Below, piece after piece: positions 17,632-24,173 of a DNA stretch of 25,852 bases. The stretch comes from JASBSR01 sp963847575 (GTDB taxonomy: Bacteria; Pseudomonadota; Gammaproteobacteria; SZUA-229), in the NCBI GenBank assembly GCA_963847575.1, contig CAWKAL010000052.1, positions 1 through 25,852 on the forward strand, written 5' to 3'. Position 1 is the stretch's first letter. Every line of letters starts with the position of its first letter. The notes beneath the pieces are model-generated. The model saw only the letters and a program-made list of their open reading frames with translations, had not been told where the DNA came from and searched no databases. A program made the position numbers and the translations under genes.

Positions 17632-17632
17632 C
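17583..17632. repeat. Heptamer tandem repeat (GAATAAC)n at the kinase 3' end
   Basis: Seven consecutive units: two GAACAAC, then GAATAAC copies, one with an extra G at 17611. The array overlaps the kinase coding end and supplies the TAA stop at 17629-17631. Confidence 0.85.
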
Positions 17633-17668
17633 GAAAAAAACCAGTACCGGTCCGGCAGATAATTTTAA

Positions 17669-17739
<71 letters not shown>

Positions 17740-17872
17740 TTCCTCACTCTCACATCCCGTAACAGTCTTTGCGAATTACGACTCCAACCAGCCCAGCCAG
17801 CCTTTGACAAACCGATCACGCGACTATGTAGTAGCGGGCATGGACAAGCTGTAACCGCCTTACCAGGTAAGT

Positions 17873-17886
17873 TTGACCTGGGTCAT
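17873..17886 (+). promoter_or_regulatory. FNR/Anr-like box upstream of the TetR exporter operon
   Basis: TTGACctggGTCAT matches TTGAY-N4-RTCAA at nine of ten defined positions. It lies 100 bp before the tetR start and shares its left half and spacer with the stronger site at 11977. Binding is plausible but unproven. Confidence 0.45.
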
Positions 17887-17914
17887 ATTCGGGGTGTTTA
17901 TGACGCATGCCTGC

Positions 17915-17961
17915 TTGATTTGTCGCGTCCTGTCATTAAGATAGTAATCGATTACTATCTT
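17915..17961 (+). promoter_or_regulatory. TetR-family operator (24-bp perfect palindrome) over a putative promoter
   Basis: Positions 17938-17961 form a perfect palindrome, AAGATAGTAATC followed directly by its reverse complement, ending 11 bp before the tetR ATG. A candidate promoter overlaps it: TTGATT (17915-17920), 16-nt spacer, TAAGAT (17937-17942) whose last bases are inside the palindrome. This geometry suits autorepression by the adjacent TetR protein and control of the whole exporter operon. Confidence 0.75.
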
Positions 17962-17972
17962 TTGGGAATGTT

Positions 17973-18578
17973 ATGCCGCTTAAAGGTAAAAACCTGCCTG
18001 CTGATGAACGCCGCGCGGTGACCGTGGAGGCCGTGGTCGAGCTTGCTGCCACGCAAAACCCCGGTGATATCACCACCGCAGCCATTGCAAAACACATGAA
18101 CCTGACCCAGGGCGCGCTGTTTCGTCATTTTCCCAATAAAGATGCGATATGGCAGGCGGTGATGTCATGGGTAGCAAAACGCCTGCTGGCCCGGGTCGAT
18201 AAGGCCGTAAGGGCGGCGCCCACGCCACTGGCTGCGCTCGAAGCAGTATTCATGACCCATATTGAGTTTGTGTTCACGCACCCGGGTGTGCCGCGCATGC
18301 TGTTTGGCGAACTGCAACGCGCGGAAGATACTGCAGCCAAACGCATGGCGCGTACCCTGCTCAGGAAATACAGCGAACGTCTGGCAGTGCTGATTGAAAA
18401 CGGAAAAGCTGCGAATGAAATTGATCCCGCCGTGGACGCGGCTGCAGCGGCAACACTATTTATAGGCACCATCCAGGGCCTGGTGATGCAGTCATTACTG
18501 GGAGGCTATACAGGCGCGATGCGCGACAAGGTGCATGGGGCATTTGCAATCTACCGTCGAGGTATCGAGGCTCGCTGA
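17973..18578 (+). CDS. TetR/AcrR family transcriptional regulator of the adjacent exporter
   Basis: 201 residues. The helix-turn-helix is at residues about 33-62 (DITTAAIAKHMNLTQGALFRHFPNKDAIW), typical of TetR/AcrR, and the remainder is an all-helical ligand/dimerisation domain (FVFTHPGVPRMLFGELQRAEDTAAKRMARTLL; AAAATLFIGTIQGLVMQSLLGGY). The stop overlaps the start of the membrane-fusion gene (TGATG at 18576-18580), so it is the first gene of the exporter operon. The 24-bp palindrome 11 bp upstream is its probable operator. The inducer is unknown, probably an exported compound. Confidence 0.9.
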   Translation: MPLKGKNLPADERRAVTVEAVVELAATQNPGDITTAAIAKHMNLTQGALFRHFPNKDAIWQAVMSWVAKRLLARVDKAVRAAPTPLAALEAVFMTHIEFVFTHPGVPRMLFGELQRAEDTAAKRMARTLLRKYSERLAVLIENGKAANEIDPAVDAAAAATLFIGTIQGLVMQSLLGGYTGAMRDKVHGAFAIYRRGIEAR

Positions 18579-19775
18579 TGAAAAAATTATCCATAAATAA
18601 ACGTACATTGACACTGGTCTCTGGTATTAATCCCGCTGTTGCTGGCTTTTGTTTACGTTGTAGCACGTTCTGGCCCGCTGGCACCGGTGCCGGTGACTGT
18701 CATGCGGGTCGAAAATCAACCGATCTCACCCGCGCTGTTTGGTATCGGCGTGGTTGAAGCCAGGTACAGTTATCGCATTGGTCCGACGTTGACCGGTCAT
18801 GTGTTGCGACTCGACAGCCAGGTCGGTGATCATGTGCGCGCCGGACAGGTGCTCGGCGATATCGACCCGGTGGACATGGACAATAAAATTACCTCGAAGC
18901 AGGCCGCTAGCAAGCGCGCCGAGGCAGCAGTGACTGCGGCAGAAGCCCAGGTCAAAGATGCGGCTGCACGTGAAAAATATGCACACAACCAGTCGCGTCG
19001 TTACCAGGCATTGATAAAGGAAGGCACAGTCAGTGCTGAAGCAGCCGAAGCCAAAGCGCAGGAACACCAGGTCGCCAGTAGCCAGCCTGGCGTCGGCGCG
19101 GGCAAACCTGAACGCCGCTCATGAAGAACTTGAAATGCAACGCGCCGATGTCTGCGGGACTGGAACAACAGCGCAGTAACCTGCGGCTGGTTTCACCGGT
19201 GGACGGCCTGGTGGTCGGCCGTTACGTCGAGCCGGGCAGTACCGTGGTTGCAGGTCAGGCAGTGCTCGAAGTCATCGACCCGGCAAGTATCTGGATCAAT
19301 GTTCGTTTTGACCAGTTGCGATCCAGCGGGCTGGGTAAAGGCCTGCATCGCAAGCATCAAATTACGCTCAGGTTCCGAGGGCGATTTCACTGGCCGCGTT
19401 GCGCGCGTAGAACCGCTGGCAGATGCGATCACAGAAGAGATACTTGCCAAAGTGGTGTTTGATCAACTGCCCGACCCATTGCCTGCAGTAGGTGAGCTGG
19501 CCGAAGTGACGGTCGCGCTGACGCAACTGGCGGCGACCGCGGTGGTACCCAATGCATCGATCAGGCGCCTCGATGGCAACACCGGTGTCTGGTTAATCGA
19601 AAACAATGCCGCCAGTTATGTGCCGGTAGAAACCGGGGCGACAGACCTGGAAGGCCGGGTGCAAATTCTCAGCGGCCTCAAACCCGGTGACCAGGTGGTG
19701 GTGTACAGCAAACAGGAACTGACAAAACACAGCCGTATCAATATCGTCGATCGACTGGTAGACAATGCCTCATGA
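18578..19775 (+). pseudogene. HlyD/MFP-type periplasmic adaptor subunit of an ABC exporter, frame-disrupted
   Basis: From ATG 18578 (MKKLSINKRTLTLVSG) the membrane anchor (LIPLLLAFVYVVARSG) is in the next frame after a shift near 18625. Then follow the lipoyl-like half motif (GVVEARYSYRIGPTLTGHVLRLDSQVGDHVRAGQVLGDIDP), a coiled coil (ITSKQAASKRAEAAVTAAEAQVKDAAAREKY...), the second lipoyl half (LRLVSPVDGLVVGRYVEPGSTVVAGQAVLEVIDP) and beta-barrel/MP domains (DFTGRVARVEPLAD..., VWLIENNAASYVPVETGATDLEGRVQILSGLKPGDQVVV). Further frame changes occur near 19083, 19150 and 19345. Adaptors of this type link the inner-membrane pump to an outer-membrane channel. The end overlaps the permease start (ATGA, 19772). 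Flanking operon genes are intact, so either the exporter is dead or the sequence carries indel errors. Confidence 0.85.
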
Positions 19776-20965
19776 TCAGTCTGGCCGGGCGCGATGTGTT
19801 ACATGCCTGGGGTAAATTTGTTTTTACCGGCGTGGGCCTTGGATTGTTGATCGGGGTGACGCTGACCATGGCGGGCGTCTACCGCGGCATGGTGGATGAC
19901 GCCAAAGTGTTGTTGAACAACAGCGGTGCGGATCTCTGGGTAGTACAGAAAGACACCCTCGGCCCGTATGCTGAATCCTCCAGCCTGTACGATGATGTCT
20001 ATCGCAGTATTCTCGGTATGCCCGGGGTGGCGGCCGCTGCCAATGTCACCTATCTCACCATGCAGGTGCGCCAGGGCAATCGTGATGTGCGCGCCATGGT
20101 GGTCGGCATCGTGCCGGGCGGTCCCGGTGCGCCCGGGTACCTGCTGGGCGGTCGCCATATTACGCGCAGTCATTATGAAGCCGTGGCAGATGTCGCCACC
20201 GGTTTCAAACTGGGGCAGGTGATACGCATTCGCCGCAATGATTACACGGTGGTGGGTCTGACCCGGCGCATGGTGTCGTCCGGCGGTGACCCGATGGTGT
20301 TCGTGCCCATCAAGGATGCCCAGGAAGCACAGTTTCTAAAAGATAACGATGCCATTATTAATCAGCGCAATCGTACCTCGGCCAATCCCGCATTCAATCA
20401 GCCCGGTGCGCCCGGGGTGCTCGATGCGGTGATCGATTCACAAAGCAGTAATCCATTTGTTAACGCGGTACTGGTGCAAATCAGGCCCGGGATCAATCCT
20501 GAGCAGGTCGCGGAACCGATTCGTCGCTGGAAACGTTTGCAGGTGTACACGCGTGAACAAATGGAACAAATCCTCGTCGCCAAACTGATTGCCACGTCAG
20601 CGAAACAGATCGGCATGTTCCTGGTTATTCTCGCCATTGTCAGTGCCGCCATTGTTGCGTTCATTATTTACACCCTGACGATGGGTAAAATTCGCGAAAT
20701 TGCCGTGCTCAAACTTATCGGTACGCGTAACCGCACGATCGCCGGCATGATTATGCAGCAGGCGATCGGTCTTGGCCTGATCGGGTTTGTGGTCGGTAAA
20801 ATTTCCGCCACCATCTGGGCGCCGATGTTTCCCAAGTACGTGTTACTGGAGCCGGGCGATTCTATGCGCGGCTTTGTCGCCGTGGTGATTATATGTATTC
20901 TCGCGAGTGTGCTGGCGATTCGCGCTGCGCTCAAGGTGGATCCGGCGGAAGCGATTGGTGGATGA
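19772..20965 (+). CDS. ABC transporter permease, FtsX/MacB-DevC-like
   Basis: 397 residues. One N-terminal helix (FVFTGVGLGLLIGVTLTMAGVY), a periplasmic domain of about 230 residues (GADLWVVQKDTLGPYAESSSLYDDV; MVFVPIKDAQEAQFLKDN), then three C-terminal helices (IGMFLVILAIVSAAIVAFIIYTL; AIGLGLIGFVVGKISATIW; FVAVVIICILASVLAIRAAL), ending in LKVDPAEAIGG. This is the four-helix FtsX-like permease architecture (MacB, DevC), with the conserved ALKVDPAEAI tail. It overlaps the adaptor gene by 4 bp and precedes the ATPase by 1 bp. Such tripartite pumps use mechanotransmission to expel substrates from the periplasm; the substrate is not deducible. Frame intact. Confidence 0.9.
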   Translation: MISLAGRDVLHAWGKFVFTGVGLGLLIGVTLTMAGVYRGMVDDAKVLLNNSGADLWVVQKDTLGPYAESSSLYDDVYRSILGMPGVAAAANVTYLTMQVRQGNRDVRAMVVGIVPGGPGAPGYLLGGRHITRSHYEAVADVATGFKLGQVIRIRRNDYTVVGLTRRMVSSGGDPMVFVPIKDAQEAQFLKDNDAIINQRNRTSANPAFNQPGAPGVLDAVIDSQSSNPFVNAVLVQIRPGINPEQVAEPIRRWKRLQVYTREQMEQILVAKLIATSAKQIGMFLVILAIVSAAIVAFIIYTLTMGKIREIAVLKLIGTRNRTIAGMIMQQAIGLGLIGFVVGKISATIWAPMFPKYVLLEPGDSMRGFVAVVIICILASVLAIRAALKVDPAEAIGG

Positions 20966-20966
20966 T

Positions 20967-21701
20967 ATGAACGCCGTAATAAAAACAGAACCGCAGACCC
21001 GGGGCATTCTTATCGAAGGTGTGCGCAAGCGCTATGGCGAAGGCGATACCGCGGTGGATGCTTTAAAGGACGTCAACATGCAGGTCAGTCCCGGCGAAGT
21101 CGTCGGCCTGATCGGGCCTTCGGGTTCGGGTAAAACCACGCTACTCAAATGCCTGGGCGCGGTCATCGAACCGACCGCGGGCCGCATGACCCTGGGCGGA
21201 CAGGTGATATACGATGATGGCTGGTTGATAAAGGACCTGCGTGCCTTGCGCCGCGACAATATTGGTTTTGTATTCCAGGCGCCGTATTTGATTCCGTTTC
21301 TCGATGTTACCGATAACGTTGCATTGCTGCCCATGCTGGCCGGACAGCCGAATGCCGAATCACGTCAGCGCGCGCTCGAATTGCTCGAAGCACTCGACGT
21401 TGCGCATCGCGCCAAAGCCATGCCGTCAGAACTGTCGGGGGGTGAGCAGCAACGTGTTGCCATCGCGCGTGCGCTGGTCAACAAGCCACCGGTGATCCTG
21501 GCGGATGAACCCACCGCACCGCTGGACAGTGAACGCGCCATGGCGGTGATACGTATTCTGAATAAAATGGCGCGGCAGTATCAAACCGCGGTCATCGTGG
21601 TGACCCACGATGAAAAAATTATCCCGACCTTCAAGCGTATTTATCATATTCGCGATGGCAGTACGCATGAAGAAGCGGGCGAGGGTCGGCCTTTTGAATA
21701 A
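20967..21701 (+). CDS. ABC transporter ATP-binding protein (MacB/DevA/LolD type)
   Basis: 244 residues from ATG 20967, chosen over an upstream in-frame start inside the permease because it begins 1 bp after the permease stop. Walker A GPSGSGKTTLL (residues about 49-59), Q-loop VFQAPYLIPFLDV, signature LSGGEQQRVAIARAL, Walker B VILADEPTAPLDSE and H-loop VVTHDEK are all present. In Walker B-D the usual ADEPTAALD reads APLD. It powers the adjacent permease. Relatives include LolD, MacB's ATPase domain and DevA of the heterocyst glycolipid exporter; context with an HlyD-type adaptor fits the DevBCA layout best. Confidence 0.92.
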   Translation: MNAVIKTEPQTRGILIEGVRKRYGEGDTAVDALKDVNMQVSPGEVVGLIGPSGSGKTTLLKCLGAVIEPTAGRMTLGGQVIYDDGWLIKDLRALRRDNIGFVFQAPYLIPFLDVTDNVALLPMLAGQPNAESRQRALELLEALDVAHRAKAMPSELSGGEQQRVAIARALVNKPPVILADEPTAPLDSERAMAVIRILNKMARQYQTAVIVVTHDEKIIPTFKRIYHIRDGSTHEEAGEGRPFE

Positions 21702-21744
21702 ACACTTGTAGATTACATTATTAAATACACCGGAGCATAAAACT

Positions 21745-22236
21745 ATGAAATATCATCACAGAATATCAAGCGTGCTCGCAGGCAGTTGCCTGTCATTGCT
21801 CATCAATATGCCACTGCTGGCAGAAACCGGCGCGCATGATGCGCACCAGCATGACGGTCATGCAGCAGCAGCACTGAGCCTGGACCATGGCAAAAAATGG
21901 CAGACCGATGCACCGTTACGCCAGGGCATGCAAAGTATTAACGACGCAGTGATGAAAGCAGTCCCTGCCTTTCATCACGATGCGCTGACAAAACCAGAGG
22001 CTGAAAAACTCGCCAGCCATATTAATACCCAGGTAGAATACCTGGTGGAGAATTGCAAACTGGCGCCGCAGGCGGATGCCGTGCTGCATGTATTTATCGG
22101 TGATTTATTAGCCGGCGCGGGCGAACTCAAAAAGCAGCCGCTATCAGGCCAGGGCCTGCCGCGAATTGTCGGCGTGTTGCAGCAGTATCCAGAGTATTTT
22201 GATCAGCCGGCATGGGATGAAATCATCCATGAGTAA
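21745..22236 (+). CDS. Small His-rich periplasmic protein of unknown function, last gene of the exporter operon
   Basis: 163 residues. A signal peptide (SSVLAGSCLSLLINMPLLA, probable cleavage after Ala26) is followed by a histidine-rich stretch (GAHDAHQHDGHAA, residues 29-41), then a helical domain beginning ALSLDHGKKWQTDAPLRQGMQSINDAV and ending VGVLQQYPEYFDQPAWDEIIHE. I recall similar proteins in other gammaproteobacteria, some labelled DnrO, but no function is established. The His cluster could bind metal ions. It follows the ATPase by 43 bp on the same strand, so it may be an accessory to the exporter. Alternatives: periplasmic metal chaperone or stress protein. Confidence 0.72.
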   Translation: MKYHHRISSVLAGSCLSLLINMPLLAETGAHDAHQHDGHAAAALSLDHGKKWQTDAPLRQGMQSINDAVMKAVPAFHHDALTKPEAEKLASHINTQVEYLVENCKLAPQADAVLHVFIGDLLAGAGELKKQPLSGQGLPRIVGVLQQYPEYFDQPAWDEIIHE

Positions 22237-22399
22237 TGACCCGGGCTAAATCATGTTGGCTCACAGCTGACCCACAAATGTATGTCCGTCACCCCGTCGC
22301 ATGCCGGAGTCAAGATTTGTCATCCTGAGCTGTTTTATGCGAGGGATCTAATTTTGCTTTTTTAGTGTGCTTGAACTTCAGTGGTAGTGGGTAGTATGC
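22237..22399. other. Non-coding stretch upstream of the structured element
   Basis: No coding frame is supported. GTCACCCCGTCGCATGCCGGAGTC and GTCATCCTGAGC...GAGGGATC resemble degenerate dispersed intergenic repeats seen in many proteobacteria. I cannot assign a family. Confidence 0.4.
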
Positions 22400-22677
22400 G
22401 GCACATCCATGTGCCTTACCCTTCGGGCCGCGTAGGAGCACGCGTTCAAATCCGATCCCATCGGATTTAGTCGCACCCACGGGCGAAGTACTTTCTTTGT
22501 CAACAGCGACAAAGAAAGTAACTCAAAGAAAACGCCGCCCACACAGCTTGCCCTTCGGGCTCCCGAGCCACGTCACTTTGCCTACGCGCCGGTTTGACGC
22601 GCTGTCCATGCGCGCAAACCTAAATCAGGCGTCATGCCTGATTTGCGCTATTAAAGTGCCGCGGCTCGGCAAGCTGT
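22400..22677. repeat. Structured non-coding element, about 280 bp with nested inverted repeats
   Basis: Consecutive hairpins: GGCACAT/ATGTGCC (22400-22415), AAATCCGAT/ATCGGATTT (22448-22468), TACTTTCTTTGTC/GACAAAGAAAGTA (22489-22520, 13 bp perfect). Then a multibranch domain closed by ACAGCTTGCC (22543-22552) with GGCAAGCTGT (22668-22677), GAGCC with GGCTC, and CACTTT (22574-22579) with AAAGTG (22653-22658). This encloses two hairpins: GGTTTG-a-CGCGC/GCGCGCAAACC (22591-22620) and AAATCAGGC/GCCTGATTT (22622-22644). Several CTTCGG loops occur. No protein frame is credible. Likely a dispersed REP/MITE-like repeat or a structured RNA; its right edge abuts the integrase remnant. Confidence 0.65.
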
Positions 22678-22689
22678 AAGGGGATTTGA

Positions 22690-22908
22690 AAACGATAGTT
22701 ATCAGAAGCTAAGTAGCATGTCCTGACAGTCACATCCGGATAATCAGTTACATTCCTGTCAGTAATCGACAGTGAACGGGTATCAGGGAAAGCCTGGATG
22801 GACTGCTCTGCACGCATCACATAGTTACTGACGCACACGATCAAGTGCATCATAAGGAATTGTTTTACGACTGTATTTATCCCAGAACCGGGCGACGGCA
22901 TTAACCAT
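22690..22908 (-). pseudogene. Integron integrase (intI-like) 5' remnant
   Basis: Reading left from ATG 22908, with a strong Shine-Dalgarno AGGAGG 7 nt before it, the frame gives MVNAVARFWDKYSRKTIPYD then ALDRVRQ and a stop at 22825. In the next frame, directly continuing, comes YVMRAEQSIQAFPDTRSL, NVTDYPD and YRFQIPLQL. From memory, long-form integron integrases start with FWDKY..., a (W)YV-R-AE-YI-AFP helix, VT-YL and DWQ-RQ--ALQ; the match in order and spacing is good, with the Trp before YV changed to TAAC, giving the shift. Position and divergence from the cassettes are as expected for intI. The catalytic domain is absent; the homology ends at the structured element. A methyltransferase N-terminus is the main alternative. 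Confidence 0.55.
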
Positions 22909-22970
22909 AATCAATCCTCCTTGATGGACAAAGAAAATCTCCTGTAAAACGACTTAATAATATTCACCAC

Positions 22971-23030
22971 ACAGAAGACCGTCAAGGATTAGGCAGAATT
23001 CTGCCTATCCCCGAAAACCAAGTCTTCTGT
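22971..23030. repeat. Nested inverted repeats next to the attI-like core
   Basis: ACAGAAGAC (22971-22979) pairs perfectly with GTCTTCTGT (23022-23030). Inside lies the perfect 18-bp palindrome TAGGCAGAATTCTGCCTA (22990-23007). The structure ends 10 nt before the cassette core GTTAGGC. Confidence 0.75.
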
Positions 23031-23047
23031 CTAATACACTGTTAGGC
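23030..23047 (+). other. attI-like integron insertion core
   Basis: TCTAATACACTGTTAGGC resembles the end of class 1 attI1, recalled as CCTAAAACAAAGTTAGGC, at about 14 of 18 positions, including the full GTTAGGC core at 23041-23047. No canonical R''/L'' pair is found upstream, so it is not a normal attC. It lies between the divergent integrase remnant and cassette 1. A weak Pc-like promoter (TTGATG 22921-22926, 17-nt gap, TAAAAC 22944-22949) points toward the cassettes. Confidence 0.5.
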
Positions 23048-23079
23048 ATATTAAAGAATAGACACAAATGGAGAAAACT

Positions 23080-23586
23080 ATGGATGTAATTTCAAACTGG
23101 CGTGAAGTAAGAAGTCTTTTCAAAAGCGCATTAAGTTCTTCTTTTCATTTTGCTATAGCAACCGTAAATGAAAACGGTGAGCCTCACGTAACACCAATAG
23201 GCTCATTAATCCTTGGTAAACCTGGGCATGGTATTTATTTTGAAAAATTCACAAAAAATATGCCGCGTAATATCAGTTGCAATAAAAAAATATGCGTTCT
23301 AGCTGTTAACAGTAGCAAATGGTTTTGGCTTAAATCACTAATATTCGGGAGTTTCAAAAATCCACCAGCTGTTCGCTTGCATGGCGTGGCTGGCGATTTA
23401 CGAGAAGCCACACAAACAGAGATTTCACTGTGGGAAAAAAGAGTAAAAAGTGCCAGCTTCAGTAAAGGACATGCTTTAATATGGCGAGGCATGAGCAAGG
23501 TTAGGGATATCGAATTTACTAAGATAGAGCCAGTTCACTTTGGAGAAATGACGCGGAACACATGGTGCGCTAACCCTACTATATAA
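23080..23586 (+). CDS. Pyridoxamine 5'-phosphate oxidase (PPOX) family flavoprotein, integron cassette gene
   Basis: 168 residues from ATG 23080; another in-frame ATG at 23068 would add four residues (MEKT), but GGAG at 23070-23073 sits 6 nt before 23080 and decides the start. The fold signature is FHFAIATVNENGEPHVTPIGSLIL, then ICVLAVNSSKWFWLKSL and VRLHGVAGDLREAT, typical of split-barrel FMN-binding PPOX-like proteins. Members reduce or oxidise diverse small molecules or bind heme/F420. No specific substrate can be read, but the pattern differs from true PdxH. The gene fills cassette 1: core 33 bp upstream, attC 4 bp downstream. AT-rich codon use compared with neighbours supports horizontal origin. 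Confidence 0.82.
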   Translation: MDVISNWREVRSLFKSALSSSFHFAIATVNENGEPHVTPIGSLILGKPGHGIYFEKFTKNMPRNISCNKKICVLAVNSSKWFWLKSLIFGSFKNPPAVRLHGVAGDLREATQTEISLWEKRVKSASFSKGHALIWRGMSKVRDIEFTKIEPVHFGEMTRNTWCANPTI

Positions 23587-23589
23587 AAC

Positions 23590-23680
23590 GCCTAACAATT
23601 AGCTTAACGTTGACCATTATATACGCCGCGACGTTTCACTCTGCTCTGTATAAAATGGCAAGTTAGCATAGACGTTAGAG
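23590..23680 (+). other. attC recombination site of cassette 1 (91 bp)
   Basis: R'' GCCTAAC (23590-23596), 5-nt spacer, L'' GCTTAAC (23602-23608), loop, L' GTTAGC (23662-23667), 6-nt spacer, R' GTTAGAG (23674-23680). L'' and L' pair with one extrahelical T. The stem continues as CCATTATATA (23614-23623) with TATAAAATGG (23649-23658), nine of ten pairs. Recombination would occur between G23674 and T23675. Confidence 0.88.
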
Positions 23681-23686
23681 GTACTT

Positions 23687-24100
23687 ATGAAAATAGCATT
23701 ATTCACATTTCTTATTGCGCTGGCAGCTACCGCTACTGGTGCGGACATAACAGATGAAGAACTTTCAAGGCTTTATGAAAAGCCTAGTGTGTTTGAGAGT
23801 CTTCCAAAGACTCGCTGGATAGCTGAGTCAAAAAATGCGTATGTTGTTCATGATGGATACCCACAAGCGCCAAAACATATGCTGGTAATACCAAAAAAGA
23901 GGATTCCAACTATTTTGCAGGCATCGCCTGATTTAATTGGGGAAATGGTTATATTGGCAAACCAAGTGGCGAAAAAGGAAGGTTTGGAGAAAAATGGTTT
24001 TCGGATGGTAATTAACACGCATCCAGACGGCGGACAAAGCGTGTATCACTTACATATACACATACTTGGTGGGCGGCAAATGAAATGGCCACCCGGCTAA
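23687..24100 (+). CDS. HIT-family protein with N-terminal signal peptide, integron cassette gene
   Basis: 137 residues. MKIALFTFLIALAATATGA looks like a Sec signal peptide (cleavage probably after TGA-type small residues, about residue 18-19). The mature part is a HIT domain: KTRWIAESKNAYVVHDGYPQAPKHMLVIPKKRI, then RMVINTHPDGGQSVYHLHIHILGGRQMKWPPG, with the histidine triad HLHIHIL near the C-terminus as in HINT/PKCI-type nucleotide phosphoramidases. A secreted HIT protein is unusual, since these enzymes act on AMP-linked substrates normally in the cytoplasm. AGAGG lies 5-6 nt before the ATG. The gene sits 6 bp after the cassette core and its stop is 1 nt before the next R'' box: a compact cassette. 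Confidence 0.88.
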   Translation: MKIALFTFLIALAATATGADITDEELSRLYEKPSVFESLPKTRWIAESKNAYVVHDGYPQAPKHMLVIPKKRIPTILQASPDLIGEMVILANQVAKKEGLEKNGFRMVINTHPDGGQSVYHLHIHILGGRQMKWPPG

Positions 24101-24101
24101 C

Positions 24102-24173
24102 CTCTAACAAGGCGCTGCACCGGAATTATGCTACGCTACGCTTCGCAAAATCACGTGAGCCAGGTCGTTATTT
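24102..24173 (+). other. attC recombination site of cassette 2 (72 bp)
   Basis: R'' CTCTAAC (24102-24108), 5-nt spacer AAGGC, L'' GCTGCAC (24114-24120), loop, L' GTGAGC (24155-24160), 6-nt spacer CAGGTC, R' GTTATTT (24167-24173). L'' and L' pair with one extrahelical G, the same geometry as the first site. R' departs from GTTRRRY at two positions, but it is followed at once by a new gene start, as expected of a third cassette. Confidence 0.82.

Noticed and set aside
22825..22908. 27-residue complete small gene or methyltransferase N-terminus
   Set aside because: The next frame continues at once with YVMRAEQSIQAFPD-like sequence, so the stop is better explained by an indel in a longer, integrase-like gene.
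22971..23047. A third canonical attC upstream of cassette 1
   Set aside because: GTTAGGC is present, but no RYYYAAC R'' box or L''/L' pair with the expected 5/6-nt spacers is found upstream, so attI-like is the better description.
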